Below, piece by piece: positions 39,654 through 49,819 of a stretch of DNA of 53,066 nt (position 1 is its first letter; every line of letters starts with the position of its first letter). A model generated the notes under the pieces. The model had not been told where the DNA came from. It made no database searches and saw only the letters and a list, made by a program, of their open reading frames with translations. The position numbers and the translations under genes were made by a program. This DNA is from Bacillota bacterium (GTDB lineage Bacteria; Bacillota_I; Bacilli_A; RF39; UBA660): positions 84,179 through 137,244 of the forward strand of contig SVAN01000001.1 in NCBI GenBank assembly GCA_015059375.1, read 5' to 3'.

Positions 39654-40916
39654 ATGGAGTATAAAAGCATCGATTGTAAATCTTATAATATCCACACAAT
39701 CAAAACTAACCGATTTAAAACCACAAGAATTGAAGTTGTATTTCGATCAAAAGCTACTAAAGAAACTTTAGCGATTAATTCATTTTTAGCGGCGATGTTA
39801 TGTGAATCATCAAAAAAATATCCTACACGTCGTCAATTAGCAATAAAATGTGAAGATTTATATAAAACTTATTATTATTGTTATGCTAATAAAGTTGGCG
39901 ATTGTTTAAATACCATTTTCTCAGTAAATTTTATTAATCCAGAATTTATTAGTGAAGATGATTATTTAAAAAAAGTTGTTGAGTTTTTATTTGAAATGAT
40001 TTTAAAACCGAATGTTGAAAATGAAGAATTTAATTTGGGTATTTTTAATATTGTCAAAAATAATATTTTATTAGATATTGAAAGTATCGAAGAAAATGCA
40101 GAAAAGAAAGCTATCAATAATGCTTTAGTAGCCTTAGATGATGAAAGTATTAGCGCTCTTAATATTTTAGGAACGAAAGAAGAGGTTTTAAAAATAACCC
40201 CAGAAAAGCTCTATGATGCTTATTTAAAATTAATAAATAATTCTTTAGTTGATATTTTTATTATTGGGAATACAGATGTTAATAAAATAGTTAAGTGTAT
40301 TAAAGATAATTATCATAATCGCAAAATTAGAACTTCTAAAATAAATTATTATATTGATAATAAAATACGAAAAAAGCCTTTGAATAAGGAAGATGCATCC
40401 GCATTTTTACAATCGCAACTAGTTCTTTTATATAATTTAGAAGATTTAAATAAAACAGAAAAAGAAATAACTTTCCATTTACTTAATTATATCTTAGGAA
40501 GTGGGGGCTTAAGTAGTAAATTATATCGTTATATTAGAGAAGAAAATAGTTATTGTTATAAAATTGCAAGTATGTATTTTAAATATGATAATCTACTATG
40601 CATTGCCTCTTCATTAGCTAAAGAGAATATTCAACATACAATAAAACTAATTAATAAAGCAATTAAAGAAATGCAAACTGGTGATTTTACCGAAGATGAT
40701 ATTAAAGATGCTAAACAGAATATGTTACTTTCATTAAATGTAAATAAGAATAATCCTAACGCCGTTTTAGCTAATTTTCAATTTAAAGTATTTTTAGGAA
40801 ATTATAATATCGAAGAAAAGATTGAGTTAATTGAGAAAATTACAAAGCAAGAGATTATTAATTTAGCTAAAAAGATCAAATTAAACACAGTTTATGTTTT
40901 AAGCGAGGAAGAATAA
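39654..40916 (+). CDS. M16-family peptidase-like protein (YmfF type, catalytic motif absent)
   Basis: M16 fold patterns (YILGSGGLSSKLYRYIREENSYCYKI); no HXXEH; paired with the next gene. Confidence 0.85.
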   Translation: MEYKSIDCKSYNIHTIKTNRFKTTRIEVVFRSKATKETLAINSFLAAMLCESSKKYPTRRQLAIKCEDLYKTYYYCYANKVGDCLNTIFSVNFINPEFISEDDYLKKVVEFLFEMILKPNVENEEFNLGIFNIVKNNILLDIESIEENAEKKAINNALVALDDESISALNILGTKEEVLKITPEKLYDAYLKLINNSLVDIFIIGNTDVNKIVKCIKDNYHNRKIRTSKINYYIDNKIRKKPLNKEDASAFLQSQLVLLYNLEDLNKTEKEITFHLLNYILGSGGLSSKLYRYIREENSYCYKIASMYFKYDNLLCIASSLAKENIQHTIKLINKAIKEMQTGDFTEDDIKDAKQNMLLSLNVNKNNPNAVLANFQFKVFLGNYNIEEKIELIEKITKQEIINLAKKIKLNTVYVLSEEE

Positions 40917-42199
40917 TGAAAGAAATTAAAATAAAAGGAACAGGCGAAGTAATTTATGAACATCTTTGCAAAAATGGTTTAACTATCTATATTTGGCCAT
41001 ATCAATTAAGCGAAGAAATCAATCTGTCTTTAACAATTAAATATGGAAGCATTCATACAAAGTTTAAAAGTAATAACAAAGTTGTTACTGTACCTAATGG
41101 AATTGCTCATTTTTTAGAACACATTAAATTTAATGAAGCAAAAGATGTAACCGCTCATGATTATTTTTATAAAATAGGTAGTTATACTAACGCTTATACA
41201 ACATATGACCATACTTCCTATGAAGTTGTTTGTAATAATAATTTAAAAGAGAATCTAGAACATTTGCTTTACTTTGTTTTTAATCCATATTTTACTAAAG
41301 GCTTAATTCAAAAAGAAAAAGGAATTATTATTGAAGAGAGTAAAATGATTTTAAATAATCCATATAATATGGGATACAAAGCTTTATTAAATGGGTTATA
41401 TAAGCTGGATAATAAGCGCAATTTAATTACAGGGGAAAAAGATGATATTAAACAAATTACCATTGAAGATGTAAAGAGTGTTTATGATAATTTCTATCAT
41501 CCTCAAAATGCCTTTTTAACTGTAACCGGTAAAGTCAATCCCTATGAAGTAGTAAAAATAATTGATGAATTTACAGATAATTTGATCGATACAAAATATT
41601 TAAAGCCAGAAATAATAGAACCAAAAGAAGTCGATGAAGTCGTTTGTAAAAAACAAGAAATTCAAACCACGGTAACCAAAGATAAATTATTACTTAGTGT
41701 GAAAATTCCAAAGAAGCCATTTAAGAATATTAGTGATTTAAATCTGCGAATTTTATTTAATATTTTATTAGATATTAATTTTGGAACAACAAGTAATTTA
41801 AATGAACATTTAATTCAAAATGCCCTTGTTGATGAATTATATTATATGGTTTCGGTAGAGAAGAATCATATTATAGTAACATTTGAATCTTCGACTTCTT
41901 ATCCTAAAGAAATTGTTAAGACAATTAAAGAAGCATTAAATAAATTAAGTTTTTCGTCCGAAGATTTTTATCGAAAAAATAAAACGTTAATTGCTTCATC
42001 GATTTTAGGATATGAAGATGCCGCTGACGTTAATAGTGATATTCGGGCCGATATTATTAAATATGGCAAAATAATAAACAATATTCAGGATGTTTTTAAA
42101 AGTTTAAAAGTTGAAGATGGCGAAGAAATTATTGCTAAATTAAAAAAATATGAGATTAGTTATGTAATATTAAAACCTAAAGAAAAGGCGAAAATTTGA
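40916..42199 (+). CDS. M16-family zinc peptidase (YmfH type)
   Basis: GIAHFLEHIKF (HXXEH) with downstream EKGIIIEE. Confidence 0.9.
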   Translation: MKEIKIKGTGEVIYEHLCKNGLTIYIWPYQLSEEINLSLTIKYGSIHTKFKSNNKVVTVPNGIAHFLEHIKFNEAKDVTAHDYFYKIGSYTNAYTTYDHTSYEVVCNNNLKENLEHLLYFVFNPYFTKGLIQKEKGIIIEESKMILNNPYNMGYKALLNGLYKLDNKRNLITGEKDDIKQITIEDVKSVYDNFYHPQNAFLTVTGKVNPYEVVKIIDEFTDNLIDTKYLKPEIIEPKEVDEVVCKKQEIQTTVTKDKLLLSVKIPKKPFKNISDLNLRILFNILLDINFGTTSNLNEHLIQNALVDELYYMVSVEKNHIIVTFESSTSYPKEIVKTIKEALNKLSFSSEDFYRKNKTLIASSILGYEDAADVNSDIRADIIKYGKIINNIQDVFKSLKVEDGEEIIAKLKKYEISYVILKPKEKAKI

Positions 42200-42215
42200 C
42201 ATTTCGCTTTTTTTA
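42187..42215 (+). terminator. Putative terminator
   Basis: GCGAAAATTTGACATTTCGCTTTTTTT. Confidence 0.65.
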
Positions 42216-42247
42216 ATATAGAATATGAAACATTCAAAGGGGTTTTT

Positions 42248-42691
42248 ATGAGTGTTAATGTAGGTGGAGAATACTTTGCTAGTATAGATTCTAAAGGAAA
42301 AATTGCAATTCCTAAGGGTTTTGTTTTGGAAGATAATGTTGAAGTTGCGTATGTAAAGTTTAATGATTTATATTTTGATATTTATCCTTTAGAGAAGCTT
42401 TTAGAATTTATAAATATATTAAAAGCTAAGAAGCAAAAAGGGATGAAGATTGAAGATTATAATGCAATTAATCGGAAAATAAGAATTTTATATGCATCAA
42501 TTATAGATACTTATAAAATGGATACTAAAAGGAAACTTTTATTACCGCGAAAAATTATTCAAGAAATACCAGATAAAAGAGTTTTATTACAAGGAATTAA
42601 CTTGCATATTAGTATGTGCCCAACTCAAGAAAGCTATGATGAACTTTGTAAATTATATATTCCCCAAAATTTTGGGATAAAGAAATTTTAA
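42248..42691 (+). CDS. MraZ-like (SpoVT/AbrB double-domain) protein
   Basis: GGEYFASIDSKGKIAIPKGF and YKMDTKRKLLLPRKI, the two AbrB-like repeats of MraZ; not next to rsmH/ftsL. Confidence 0.75.
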   Translation: MSVNVGGEYFASIDSKGKIAIPKGFVLEDNVEVAYVKFNDLYFDIYPLEKLLEFINILKAKKQKGMKIEDYNAINRKIRILYASIIDTYKMDTKRKLLLPRKIIQEIPDKRVLLQGINLHISMCPTQESYDELCKLYIPQNFGIKKF

Positions 42692-42758
42692 TATAAAAGC
42701 AATTTGAATCGAACGCTTTTTTTGATATTATGCAGAAAAATGAGGGTAGGCGTAATAA

Positions 42759-43025
42759 ATGAAAAAAAATATAAGTCTAATATTATGTTTAATAATATCT
42801 ATTTATGGAATATGTTTTTTTAATTATAAAAATGAACCAGTTGATAATAAAATAGTCAATTCAAAAGAAAGTGAAATGTCTTTTATAGTTTGGGATGAAG
42901 AAAACTGTAATATTAGGTTGGCAGAGCAACCTAAAGATATTAATCGAGATAATGCAAAAGCAGTAGCAAGTATTGAAGCATATATTAAATATTTAGAAAG
43001 TAAAGAACTAGAGAGAAAAAACTAG
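42759..43025 (+). CDS. Small hypothetical protein with N-terminal TM/signal
   Basis: MKKNISLILCLIISIYGICFF; terminator overlaps the 3' end. Confidence 0.6.
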   Translation: MKKNISLILCLIISIYGICFFNYKNEPVDNKIVNSKESEMSFIVWDEENCNIRLAEQPKDINRDNAKAVASIEAYIKYLESKELERKN

Positions 43026-43036
43026 TTCTTTTTTCA
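43003..43036 (+). terminator. Terminator
   Basis: AAGAACTAG..CTAGTTCTTTTTT. Confidence 0.7.
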
Positions 43037-43074
43037 TAAAAAAAGCGATAGTATAAAAACTACCACTTTAATTA

Positions 43075-43677
43075 CTATCTGTTATAGTATTCAACGATTA
43101 ATTGTTCATTGATTTCTGCATTTAATTCAGTTCTATCAGGAACTCTTACGAATTTACCTTCAAGTTTCTTAGCATCAAATTCAACGAAAGCAGGTGTATT
43201 AAGTTTTAATTCAACTGCATCAATAATTGCTGGATGGTTTTTGCTATTTTCTTTAACAGAAATAACATCACCAGGTTTACAAGTGTAAGATGGAATATTA
43301 ACTTTGATTCCATTTACTAAAATGTGTCCATGATTAACAATTTGTCTAGCACTTCTTCTTGTTCTAGCCATTCCCATACGATAAACTAAGTTGTCAATTC
43401 TACTTTCAAGTAAAATGAACATGTTTTCTCCGGCAATACCTTTCATTTTTGAAGCTCTTTCAAATACTTTTCTAAATTGTTTTTCAGTTAAACCATACAT
43501 AACTCTTGCTTTTTGTTTTTCTTGTAATTGAACGCCATATTCGCTTAATTTTCTTTTGCGGTCTTTACCATGAGCTCCTGGAGCATAAGGTCTTTTAGCT
43601 AATTCTTTACCAGTTTCAAGAGTAGAGAAACCATATCTTCTTGATTTCTTATATGCAGGACCAGTATATCTTGCCAT
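43075..43677 (-). CDS. rpsD: 30S ribosomal protein S4
   Basis: [19 protein letters not shown]4 domain [31 protein letters not shown]. Confidence 0.98.
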   Translation of the reverse strand: MARYTGPAYKKSRRYGFSTLETGKELAKRPYAPGAHGKDRKRKLSEYGVQLQEKQKARVMYGLTEKQFRKVFERASKMKGIAGENMFILLESRIDNLVYRMGMARTRRSARQIVNHGHILVNGIKVNIPSYTCKPGDVISVKENSKNHPAIIDAVELKLNTPAFVEFDAKKLEGKFVRVPDRTELNAEINEQLIVEYYNR

Positions 43678-43719
43678 AAAATATCTCCTTTCTATATATT
43701 ACAAACAAAAGTAAATGTT

Positions 43720-43825
43720 ATTAAGTAATAATAGGGAGTTTGAATTAATTTCGCTTTCGGCAGTTAGCTACTTTATCTTGAATCAAACACATTATTACCC
43801 CTAATAACACTGCCAAATGTAATTG
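43720..43825 (-). promoter_or_regulatory. Structured rpsD leader (probable S4 autoregulatory element)
   Basis: Nested complementary segments GTAATAAT (43725-43732)/ATTATTAC (43791-43798) and GTTTGA (43738-43743)/TCAAAC (43783-43788) just upstream of rpsD. Confidence 0.6.
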
Positions 43826-43891
43826 CATAATTATTATACTATATTTTTCTTAGTTGTCAAATATTATCAAGGTGGAGTATAATATTGTTGT

Positions 43892-43968
<77 letters not shown>

Positions 43969-44103
43969 ATTTTAAGTGTATAATAACGGCATGATGAATA
44001 TACTCTTCTTAACTTGTTTGTTTTTATTTATTAAATTTTTTCTTTTTTATCGCAAAATTTTCACTTTTCTTATCTAAAATGTTAAGCATAAGGAGGTGAT
44101 AAA

Positions 44104-44343
44104 TTGAAGGTAAAGATTATTGGTAATGATTCCGGTAATCGAATGCGATTATTAAAAAATGTAGCACGTGCACTTGAAAAAAGTAAAGAAAATTTCGAAA
44201 TAGAACTACTTGAAGATCAAAAATATCTAGACAAATATAACATTACGAACACTCCGGGTCTAGTTATTAAAGAAAAAGTTGTAAGTCAAGGAAAAATTTT
44301 AAATGAAAGAGAAATAAAAAATTATATAAGAATATTAACATAG
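44104..44343 (+). CDS. Thioredoxin-like small protein lacking the CXXC motif
   Basis: KVKIIGNDSGNRMRLLKNVARAL...YNITNTPGLVIKEKVVSQGKIL resembles small thioredoxin_3 proteins with the cysteines replaced; strong RBS AAGGAGGTGAT and TTG start. Confidence 0.7.
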   Translation: MKVKIIGNDSGNRMRLLKNVARALEKSKENFEIELLEDQKYLDKYNITNTPGLVIKEKVVSQGKILNEREIKNYIRILT

Positions 44344-44349
44344 AAAAAT

Positions 44350-44383
44350 AAGGTTACATATGACTATTTATGTAACCTTTTTA
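44350..44383 (+). terminator. Rho-independent terminator
   Basis: AAGGTTACATA..TATGTAACCTTTTT. Confidence 0.85.
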
Positions 44384-44429
44384 GTTGGCATTTTAAGAAA
44401 TTTAGGGTATACTTATGATAATAGAATAG

Positions 44430-44693
44430 GTGGATGAAATGGAAAGAGATTTTATTGAAGTTGAAGATCTAACTGGTGAAATTCAGAAGATAGAAATAGT
44501 TGCTAAAGTGAAAGATAATAATAAAAATTATATCTTGTATACTATGGATGAAATTCTTGGAGATGAAGTTAATGTTTCAGTAGGTTATATTTATGAGAAA
44601 AATAATAAAATCTTTTTAGAAGGTGTTGAGTCCGCTGCGCAAATTAATTATATATATTCATTATTAGAAAAGGAGAATCAAAATGGAAACTAA
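44430..44693 (+). CDS. DUF1292-like small protein
   Basis: IEVEDLTGEIQKIEIVAKVKDNNKNYILYTMDE; start may be ATG 44439. Confidence 0.7.
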   Translation: MDEMERDFIEVEDLTGEIQKIEIVAKVKDNNKNYILYTMDEILGDEVNVSVGYIYEKNNKIFLEGVESAAQINYIYSLLEKENQNGN

Positions 44694-46020
44694 CGATAAT
44701 TTTCTAAGTCGTAATCTTAATGGTAATTATTATCAGGAACAAATTCGAATTCTTGAAGAAAGAATTAATAATTTAAAACAAAATTTACCAGAATATGATT
44801 ATTTGCCATCGAGTAAACCTAAAAATGAAGAGGATCGGCAAAGACGCTTAATTTCTTTGTATAAATCATTAGAATATCTTAAGAAAATGGCTAATGAAGT
44901 AGAAAGAGCCAAAGTAGAGGTATATCAAACTGAAAAAAAATTAGAGACTTTAGCTAAAGAAAAAGCATTACTAGAATTATTATCCAGCTTGATCAATGAG
45001 CGTTTTATTAAATGGCAAATCCCTGAAAGCAGTTTTTATGAAAAAAACTATCCAAAGTATCAAAGAATATATACCAAATCCGCTAAATCGCTTAATTCTT
45101 CTTCCCGAAAGATTCAAATATCTGCTTATAATTATTTAAAACGAAAAATGAAAAATAATATTGATGTTCAAAATGGAATACAAGATGCAAATGTAGCTGT
45201 AGAAAACTACTATCCATCTTTGTTTTCGCATCACCAAGGAATTTATTTGTTTGACTATGAATTATTGCAGGTTGATAAAAAAATGATTGATACAATAGTC
45301 AAAAAAATGCAAAGTGAAATAACACCAGATTGTATTCATAAAAATGCAGTAGATTTATTTAATCAATATTTAGAAGTAAAAAAACAATTGGAGATTGGAC
45401 ATAATTTAGGTTTATCCCAAGAGATGTTAACCAATCTCATTTCTGAGTATAAGTTAGTATTAGAAAATGCACAAGAAGTATGGTATTTGCAGTCATTACT
45501 AGCAGTATTTCAATCAACTATAATTGCAAGTAGTCCAATGTTTAGTTTATTGCAAGATTTTACTCAAAAACAGCTTTCTTGCCTTAATGAAATGATAAAA
45601 GATACGTCCAAATTAGCCAAAACTTATCAAATTCAAGATAAATTAATTGCTGAATATCAGCTGCAGTCATATTTGGGAAGAATTAATATTATTGCTAATC
45701 AAATCCAAAATTGTAAATCTCAACAAAACTTAAGCGCAGTTCCTTTTTACGAGGCGCAAATTGAACAAGTGAAAATGAAAATGCACGAAATTCTACTGCG
45801 TTTTCCTGATTTAAATAAGCCTGAATATAATAACATAGTATCTTTCGGAAGGACTTCTCAAGAAGATCTAGATGATAATGCTCTTATGGATAAGTATTAT
45901 GTTGAATATTTAGAATCTAAAGCTAAAAATCCACAAGGAAGTCCTAGATTATTTAGTGAATACCTTGAAATGGTTCGATATTCTCAAAGTTTTAATGCTG
46001 AAAGTAGTATCAAAAAATAA
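44683..46020 (+). CDS. Hypothetical coiled-coil-rich protein
   Basis: 445 aa ORF with RBS, overlaps the DUF1292-like gene. Confidence 0.75.
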   Translation: METNDNFLSRNLNGNYYQEQIRILEERINNLKQNLPEYDYLPSSKPKNEEDRQRRLISLYKSLEYLKKMANEVERAKVEVYQTEKKLETLAKEKALLELLSSLINERFIKWQIPESSFYEKNYPKYQRIYTKSAKSLNSSSRKIQISAYNYLKRKMKNNIDVQNGIQDANVAVENYYPSLFSHHQGIYLFDYELLQVDKKMIDTIVKKMQSEITPDCIHKNAVDLFNQYLEVKKQLEIGHNLGLSQEMLTNLISEYKLVLENAQEVWYLQSLLAVFQSTIIASSPMFSLLQDFTQKQLSCLNEMIKDTSKLAKTYQIQDKLIAEYQLQSYLGRINIIANQIQNCKSQQNLSAVPFYEAQIEQVKMKMHEILLRFPDLNKPEYNNIVSFGRTSQEDLDDNALMDKYYVEYLESKAKNPQGSPRLFSEYLEMVRYSQSFNAESSIKK

Positions 46021-46104
46021 TGAAGCCGCGGATGTAAGCTTTTTAGGAATTTTATTTGCTTTTAAATAGTCTTATGTTAAAATGATTTAGGAAGAAGGAG
46101 TAAA

Positions 46105-46785
46105 ATGAAGAAAATATTATTAATTATTGTGGCTATTGGAATTTTTTTGATGCCGTTTAGTGCATATGCCATAGGAGCTGGTGAGGGCTATGTATATTCT
46201 AATTTTGAACAAACCCTGGCTGAAGAAGGAATTGAAAAAGCATATGACAGCTACAAGGAAAATGATAAACAAGCTATAATTTATTTATTTCGTGGTAAAG
46301 GCTGTTCGTTTTGTAAAGCGTTTTTAACATATCTAAATTCGATTACCGACGAATATGGAAAATATTTTAAGTTAGTTTCTTATGAAGTATGGCAAAATAC
46401 CGATAATAAATCATTAATGAATGATGTTGCTAAGTTTTTAGATGAACCTGCAGGTGGCGTTCCGTATATAGTTATTGGTGATCAAGTGTTTGTAGGATAT
46501 ACGCAGCAATACAATGAAAGTATCCAAAAAGCTATTAAAGATTTATATGATAGCGAAGAAAAGTATGATGTTTTTGTTGAAATGGCGAAACCCAAAGATG
46601 AAGGAAGCAGTAGCTCAAATACTGCAGTTATTATATGGAACGTGTTAACCTTAACGCTTGCTACAATAATTATCTTAGTAACCATAAATGTTAAAGATAA
46701 AAAAGTACATAATCGATTAAATGAATTAGAAAAGATAATTAGTGTTCAAGAAAAAAATAATAAAAAATTAAAAAGTGAATCTTAA
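46105..46785 (+). CDS. Secreted/membrane-anchored thioredoxin-fold protein
   Basis: Signal peptide, GKGCSFCKAFLTYL (CXXC), GGVPYIVIGDQVFVGY, C-terminal TM. Confidence 0.82.
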   Translation: MKKILLIIVAIGIFLMPFSAYAIGAGEGYVYSNFEQTLAEEGIEKAYDSYKENDKQAIIYLFRGKGCSFCKAFLTYLNSITDEYGKYFKLVSYEVWQNTDNKSLMNDVAKFLDEPAGGVPYIVIGDQVFVGYTQQYNESIQKAIKDLYDSEEKYDVFVEMAKPKDEGSSSSNTAVIIWNVLTLTLATIIILVTINVKDKKVHNRLNELEKIISVQEKNNKKLKSES

Positions 46786-46889
46786 AGGATTCTTTTTTAA
46801 TATCTCAACCACTAGTTTAGTTAATTCAACTAAGGTTCAATAGACATTAAAAAAAATTTTTGCTACACTTAAAATATATAGGAGGAAGT

Positions 46890-47504
46890 ATGAAAAATAA
46901 AATATGGTTAATAGTTGGAGGGATTATTCTTTTAATAGCTGGAGGGCTTACTTGGTATTGGTTATCAAATAGTGATAATCCGGAACCAGGAAAGCAGACA
47001 GATGCTCAAAAGTTTGCTGAAGAATATAGTATAACTGAGGATAATGTTTTTGTTTATCGAGATGCACAAGCAATTATTAAAATAATGGAACAAGGAACGG
47101 GAATTGTTTATTTAGGGTTTCCTGAATGTCCATGGTGTAAAGCTTATGTTAAATATTTAAATGATTTTGCTAAAGAAGTAGGTATTGAAAAAATTTATTA
47201 TTATAACATCTTAAATGATCGAAAAGATAATACCCCAGAATATCAAAAAATGGTAACTATTCTTGAAGATTTTTTAGAGCAAGATGATGAAGCAAACGCT
47301 AGAATATATGTTCCAAATGTTTCTTTCCACATTGATGGCACAATAATTGGTAATGACTTAGAAACAGCATATGATACCGGTGGATTTGAAAAACCTGAAG
47401 ATTATTGGACAGATGATGAAGTTGCAGAATTAAAAGTAAAAATAACCAAGTATATGAATGATGTTCTAAAGGCAAGTTCAACATGTACTGACTGTAATAA
47501 GTAA
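46890..47504 (+). CDS. Membrane-anchored thioredoxin-fold protein
   Basis: TM anchor, ECPWCKAYVKYL; GGAGG RBS supports ATG 46890 rather than 46860. Confidence 0.82.
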   Translation: MKNKIWLIVGGIILLIAGGLTWYWLSNSDNPEPGKQTDAQKFAEEYSITEDNVFVYRDAQAIIKIMEQGTGIVYLGFPECPWCKAYVKYLNDFAKEVGIEKIYYYNILNDRKDNTPEYQKMVTILEDFLEQDDEANARIYVPNVSFHIDGTIIGNDLETAYDTGGFEKPEDYWTDDEVAELKVKITKYMNDVLKASSTCTDCNK

Positions 47505-47531
47505 GCCATAAAATAATGGTTTACTTTTTTT
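47501..47531 (+). terminator. Terminator
   Basis: GTAAGCCATAAAATAATGGTTTACTTTTTTT. Confidence 0.8.
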
Positions 47532-47563
47532 ATTAATGATATAATATCTATAGTGGAGGTTTT

Positions 47564-48166
47564 ATGAAAAATAAAAAGATAACTAGAAAAATATCGCAAG
47601 GTGTATATGTGTTAACAACTAAAGGTGGAGGATGTATTGTTGATGCCGTAAGTCAAGTTAGCAGTGGAGATAATCCTTTATTAGCGGTTTCCGTAATGAA
47701 AACGAACTATACCCATGAATTAATGAAGGAAAATCAAACTTTTTGTTTATCAGTATTAGGTATCAACGTTAATCCGATGATTATTGAAAATTTTGGAATG
47801 AAATCAATGCGGGAATATGATAAGTTTCTCGATTTTCAAGGGGAAACAGTTAATGATTTAAAAATTATTTCTGATAGCCTTGGATACATGATTTGTGAAA
47901 AGGTTGATGAAATTGATTGTGAAACGCATACTTTATTTATTGGCCGATTAATCGAAGCAGACCTTTATGCTAATGAAAAAGAAATGACTTATACTTACTA
48001 TCAAGAACATAAAGATGAATTAATTAAAGTAACTACCCAAAAAGGAAAAGTGGCATGGGTTTGCAAGGTGTGTAACTATGTCGTATATGCAGATGAGTTA
48101 CCTGATGATTACATTTGTCCAAAATGTGGAGTTACAAAAGATTTTTTTATAAGAAAGGAAGATTAA
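47564..48166 (+). CDS. Flavin reductase-like domain fused to rubredoxin (high-molecular-weight rubredoxin type)
   Basis: N-terminal flavin reductase-like domain; C-terminal WVCKVCNYVVYADELPDDYICPKCGVTKDFF. Confidence 0.9.
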   Translation: MKNKKITRKISQGVYVLTTKGGGCIVDAVSQVSSGDNPLLAVSVMKTNYTHELMKENQTFCLSVLGINVNPMIIENFGMKSMREYDKFLDFQGETVNDLKIISDSLGYMICEKVDEIDCETHTLFIGRLIEADLYANEKEMTYTYYQEHKDELIKVTTQKGKVAWVCKVCNYVVYADELPDDYICPKCGVTKDFFIRKED

Positions 48167-48167
48167 A

Positions 48168-49757
48168 ATGTTAAAAAGAATTATTCAAATAACAATATGT
48201 GTAGTTATAATTTTATTATCATGGTATTTTATGTTACCCCCAATGAATTTGTCTAGTCCACTTTTTTGGTCATATCTATTTGAAATTGGTATCGTTTGTT
48301 TTGCTGTTTTCTTTTTAGGAGATACTTTTGAATTCCCTAAAAGAATTAATTTTCGAAAATTTAAATTTATTCCGATTGCGGCAATAAGTGCATTTAGTGT
48401 TTTTGCTTTAATTGTTATCGTTAATTTGTTCTGTTCACCAGTGTTTAATGCATCGAAATATGCCAATAGAATAATTGTTGATGAAACAGGGATTTTTTCT
48501 GAAGATATTTCACCAGTAGATTTTAGTAAAATTCCGCTTTTAGATAAGTATAGTAGTCAAAAACTTGGCGACAGAAAAATGGGTCAAGCAACACAGTGGG
48601 TTAGTCAATATTATGTAAGTGATTTATATACTCAGATTAATTATAATGATAGTATAATCCGGGTAACTCCGCTTGAATATGCCGATATAATTAAGTATTT
48701 TTCTAATCGTAAGGAGGGAATTAAGGGGTATATTACGGTTAATTCGGTAGATGGAGCCGCTAACTTAGTGACTCTTGAAAAAGGGATGAAATATATGCCA
48801 AGTGCTTATTTTTTTGAAAACTTATATCGTAAATTAAGAATTAATTATCCAACAACGATTTTTGATGATGCTAATTTTGAAATTGATAATGAAGGTAATC
48901 CATATTGGATTGTACCTACAATAAAATATACAGCGGTTGGTTTAAAGAAAGAAATAAATGGAGTTGTAATATTAAATGCGGTTTCTGGTGAATCTCAAAA
49001 ATATACACTGAAAGATGTACCAACTTGGGTAGATCATGTATATTCGGCAGATTTAATAATTGAGCAATTAGATAACTGGGGCGAATATAAATCTGGTTTT
49101 TTAAATTCCATTTTTGGGCAAAAGAACGTTGTAAATACGACTGAAGGATATAACTATTTAGTTATGGACGATGATGTTTATCTATATACGGGAATTACTT
49201 CGGTTTCAACAGATGAATCAAATATTGGCTTTGTTCTTGTAAATATGCGTACAAAAGAAACTAAATATTATAATGTTCCCGGCGCTGAAGAATATAGTGC
49301 AATGGCTTCAGCCGAAGGTTTAGTACAAGAAAAAGGCTATACTGCTAGTTTTCCACTTTTGATTAATTTGAATAATAAGCCAACATATTTACTGAGTTTG
49401 AAAGATAATGCTGGGTTAGTTAAAATGTATGCTTTTGTTGATGTTGAAGATTATCAAAAAGTAATTGTTAGCGATGCTTCGCTAGGTATTGATGCTGCTG
49501 CGAAAAAGTATTTAGGCGAATCTTTTAGTGAAATTGATATGGAAAATTTACAAACAAAAGATATCTTTATTAAAGATTTTAATACCGCGGTAATTGACGG
49601 TAATACTTATTATTATTTTACAGATGAAGATAACCTTTTATATAGTGCTTCGATTAAAGTTGCAGAAAACATTTTGCCTTTTATCAAAGTGGGACAAAAT
49701 TACCGAGTGTCTTTTAGTCAAGGTGATGTTAATAAGGTTGCAAGGATTGAAAAATAA
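48168..49757 (+). CDS. Conserved membrane protein with large C-terminal domain, function unknown
   Basis: Three N-terminal TM helices then ~420 aa soluble region. Confidence 0.75.
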   Translation: MLKRIIQITICVVIILLSWYFMLPPMNLSSPLFWSYLFEIGIVCFAVFFLGDTFEFPKRINFRKFKFIPIAAISAFSVFALIVIVNLFCSPVFNASKYANRIIVDETGIFSEDISPVDFSKIPLLDKYSSQKLGDRKMGQATQWVSQYYVSDLYTQINYNDSIIRVTPLEYADIIKYFSNRKEGIKGYITVNSVDGAANLVTLEKGMKYMPSAYFFENLYRKLRINYPTTIFDDANFEIDNEGNPYWIVPTIKYTAVGLKKEINGVVILNAVSGESQKYTLKDVPTWVDHVYSADLIIEQLDNWGEYKSGFLNSIFGQKNVVNTTEGYNYLVMDDDVYLYTGITSVSTDESNIGFVLVNMRTKETKYYNVPGAEEYSAMASAEGLVQEKGYTASFPLLINLNNKPTYLLSLKDNAGLVKMYAFVDVEDYQKVIVSDASLGIDAAAKKYLGESFSEIDMENLQTKDIFIKDFNTAVIDGNTYYYFTDEDNLLYSASIKVAENILPFIKVGQNYRVSFSQGDVNKVARIEK

Positions 49758-49770
49758 TTATAAAATATTA

Positions 49771-49801
49771 GAAGGTTCTAGGTAGACTGGAATCTTTTTT
49801 T
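49771..49801 (+). terminator. Putative terminator
   Basis: AGGTTCTAGGTAGACTGGAATCTTTTTTT (with wobble pairs). Confidence 0.6.
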
Positions 49802-49819
49802 ATAAAAGGAATTGATAAG

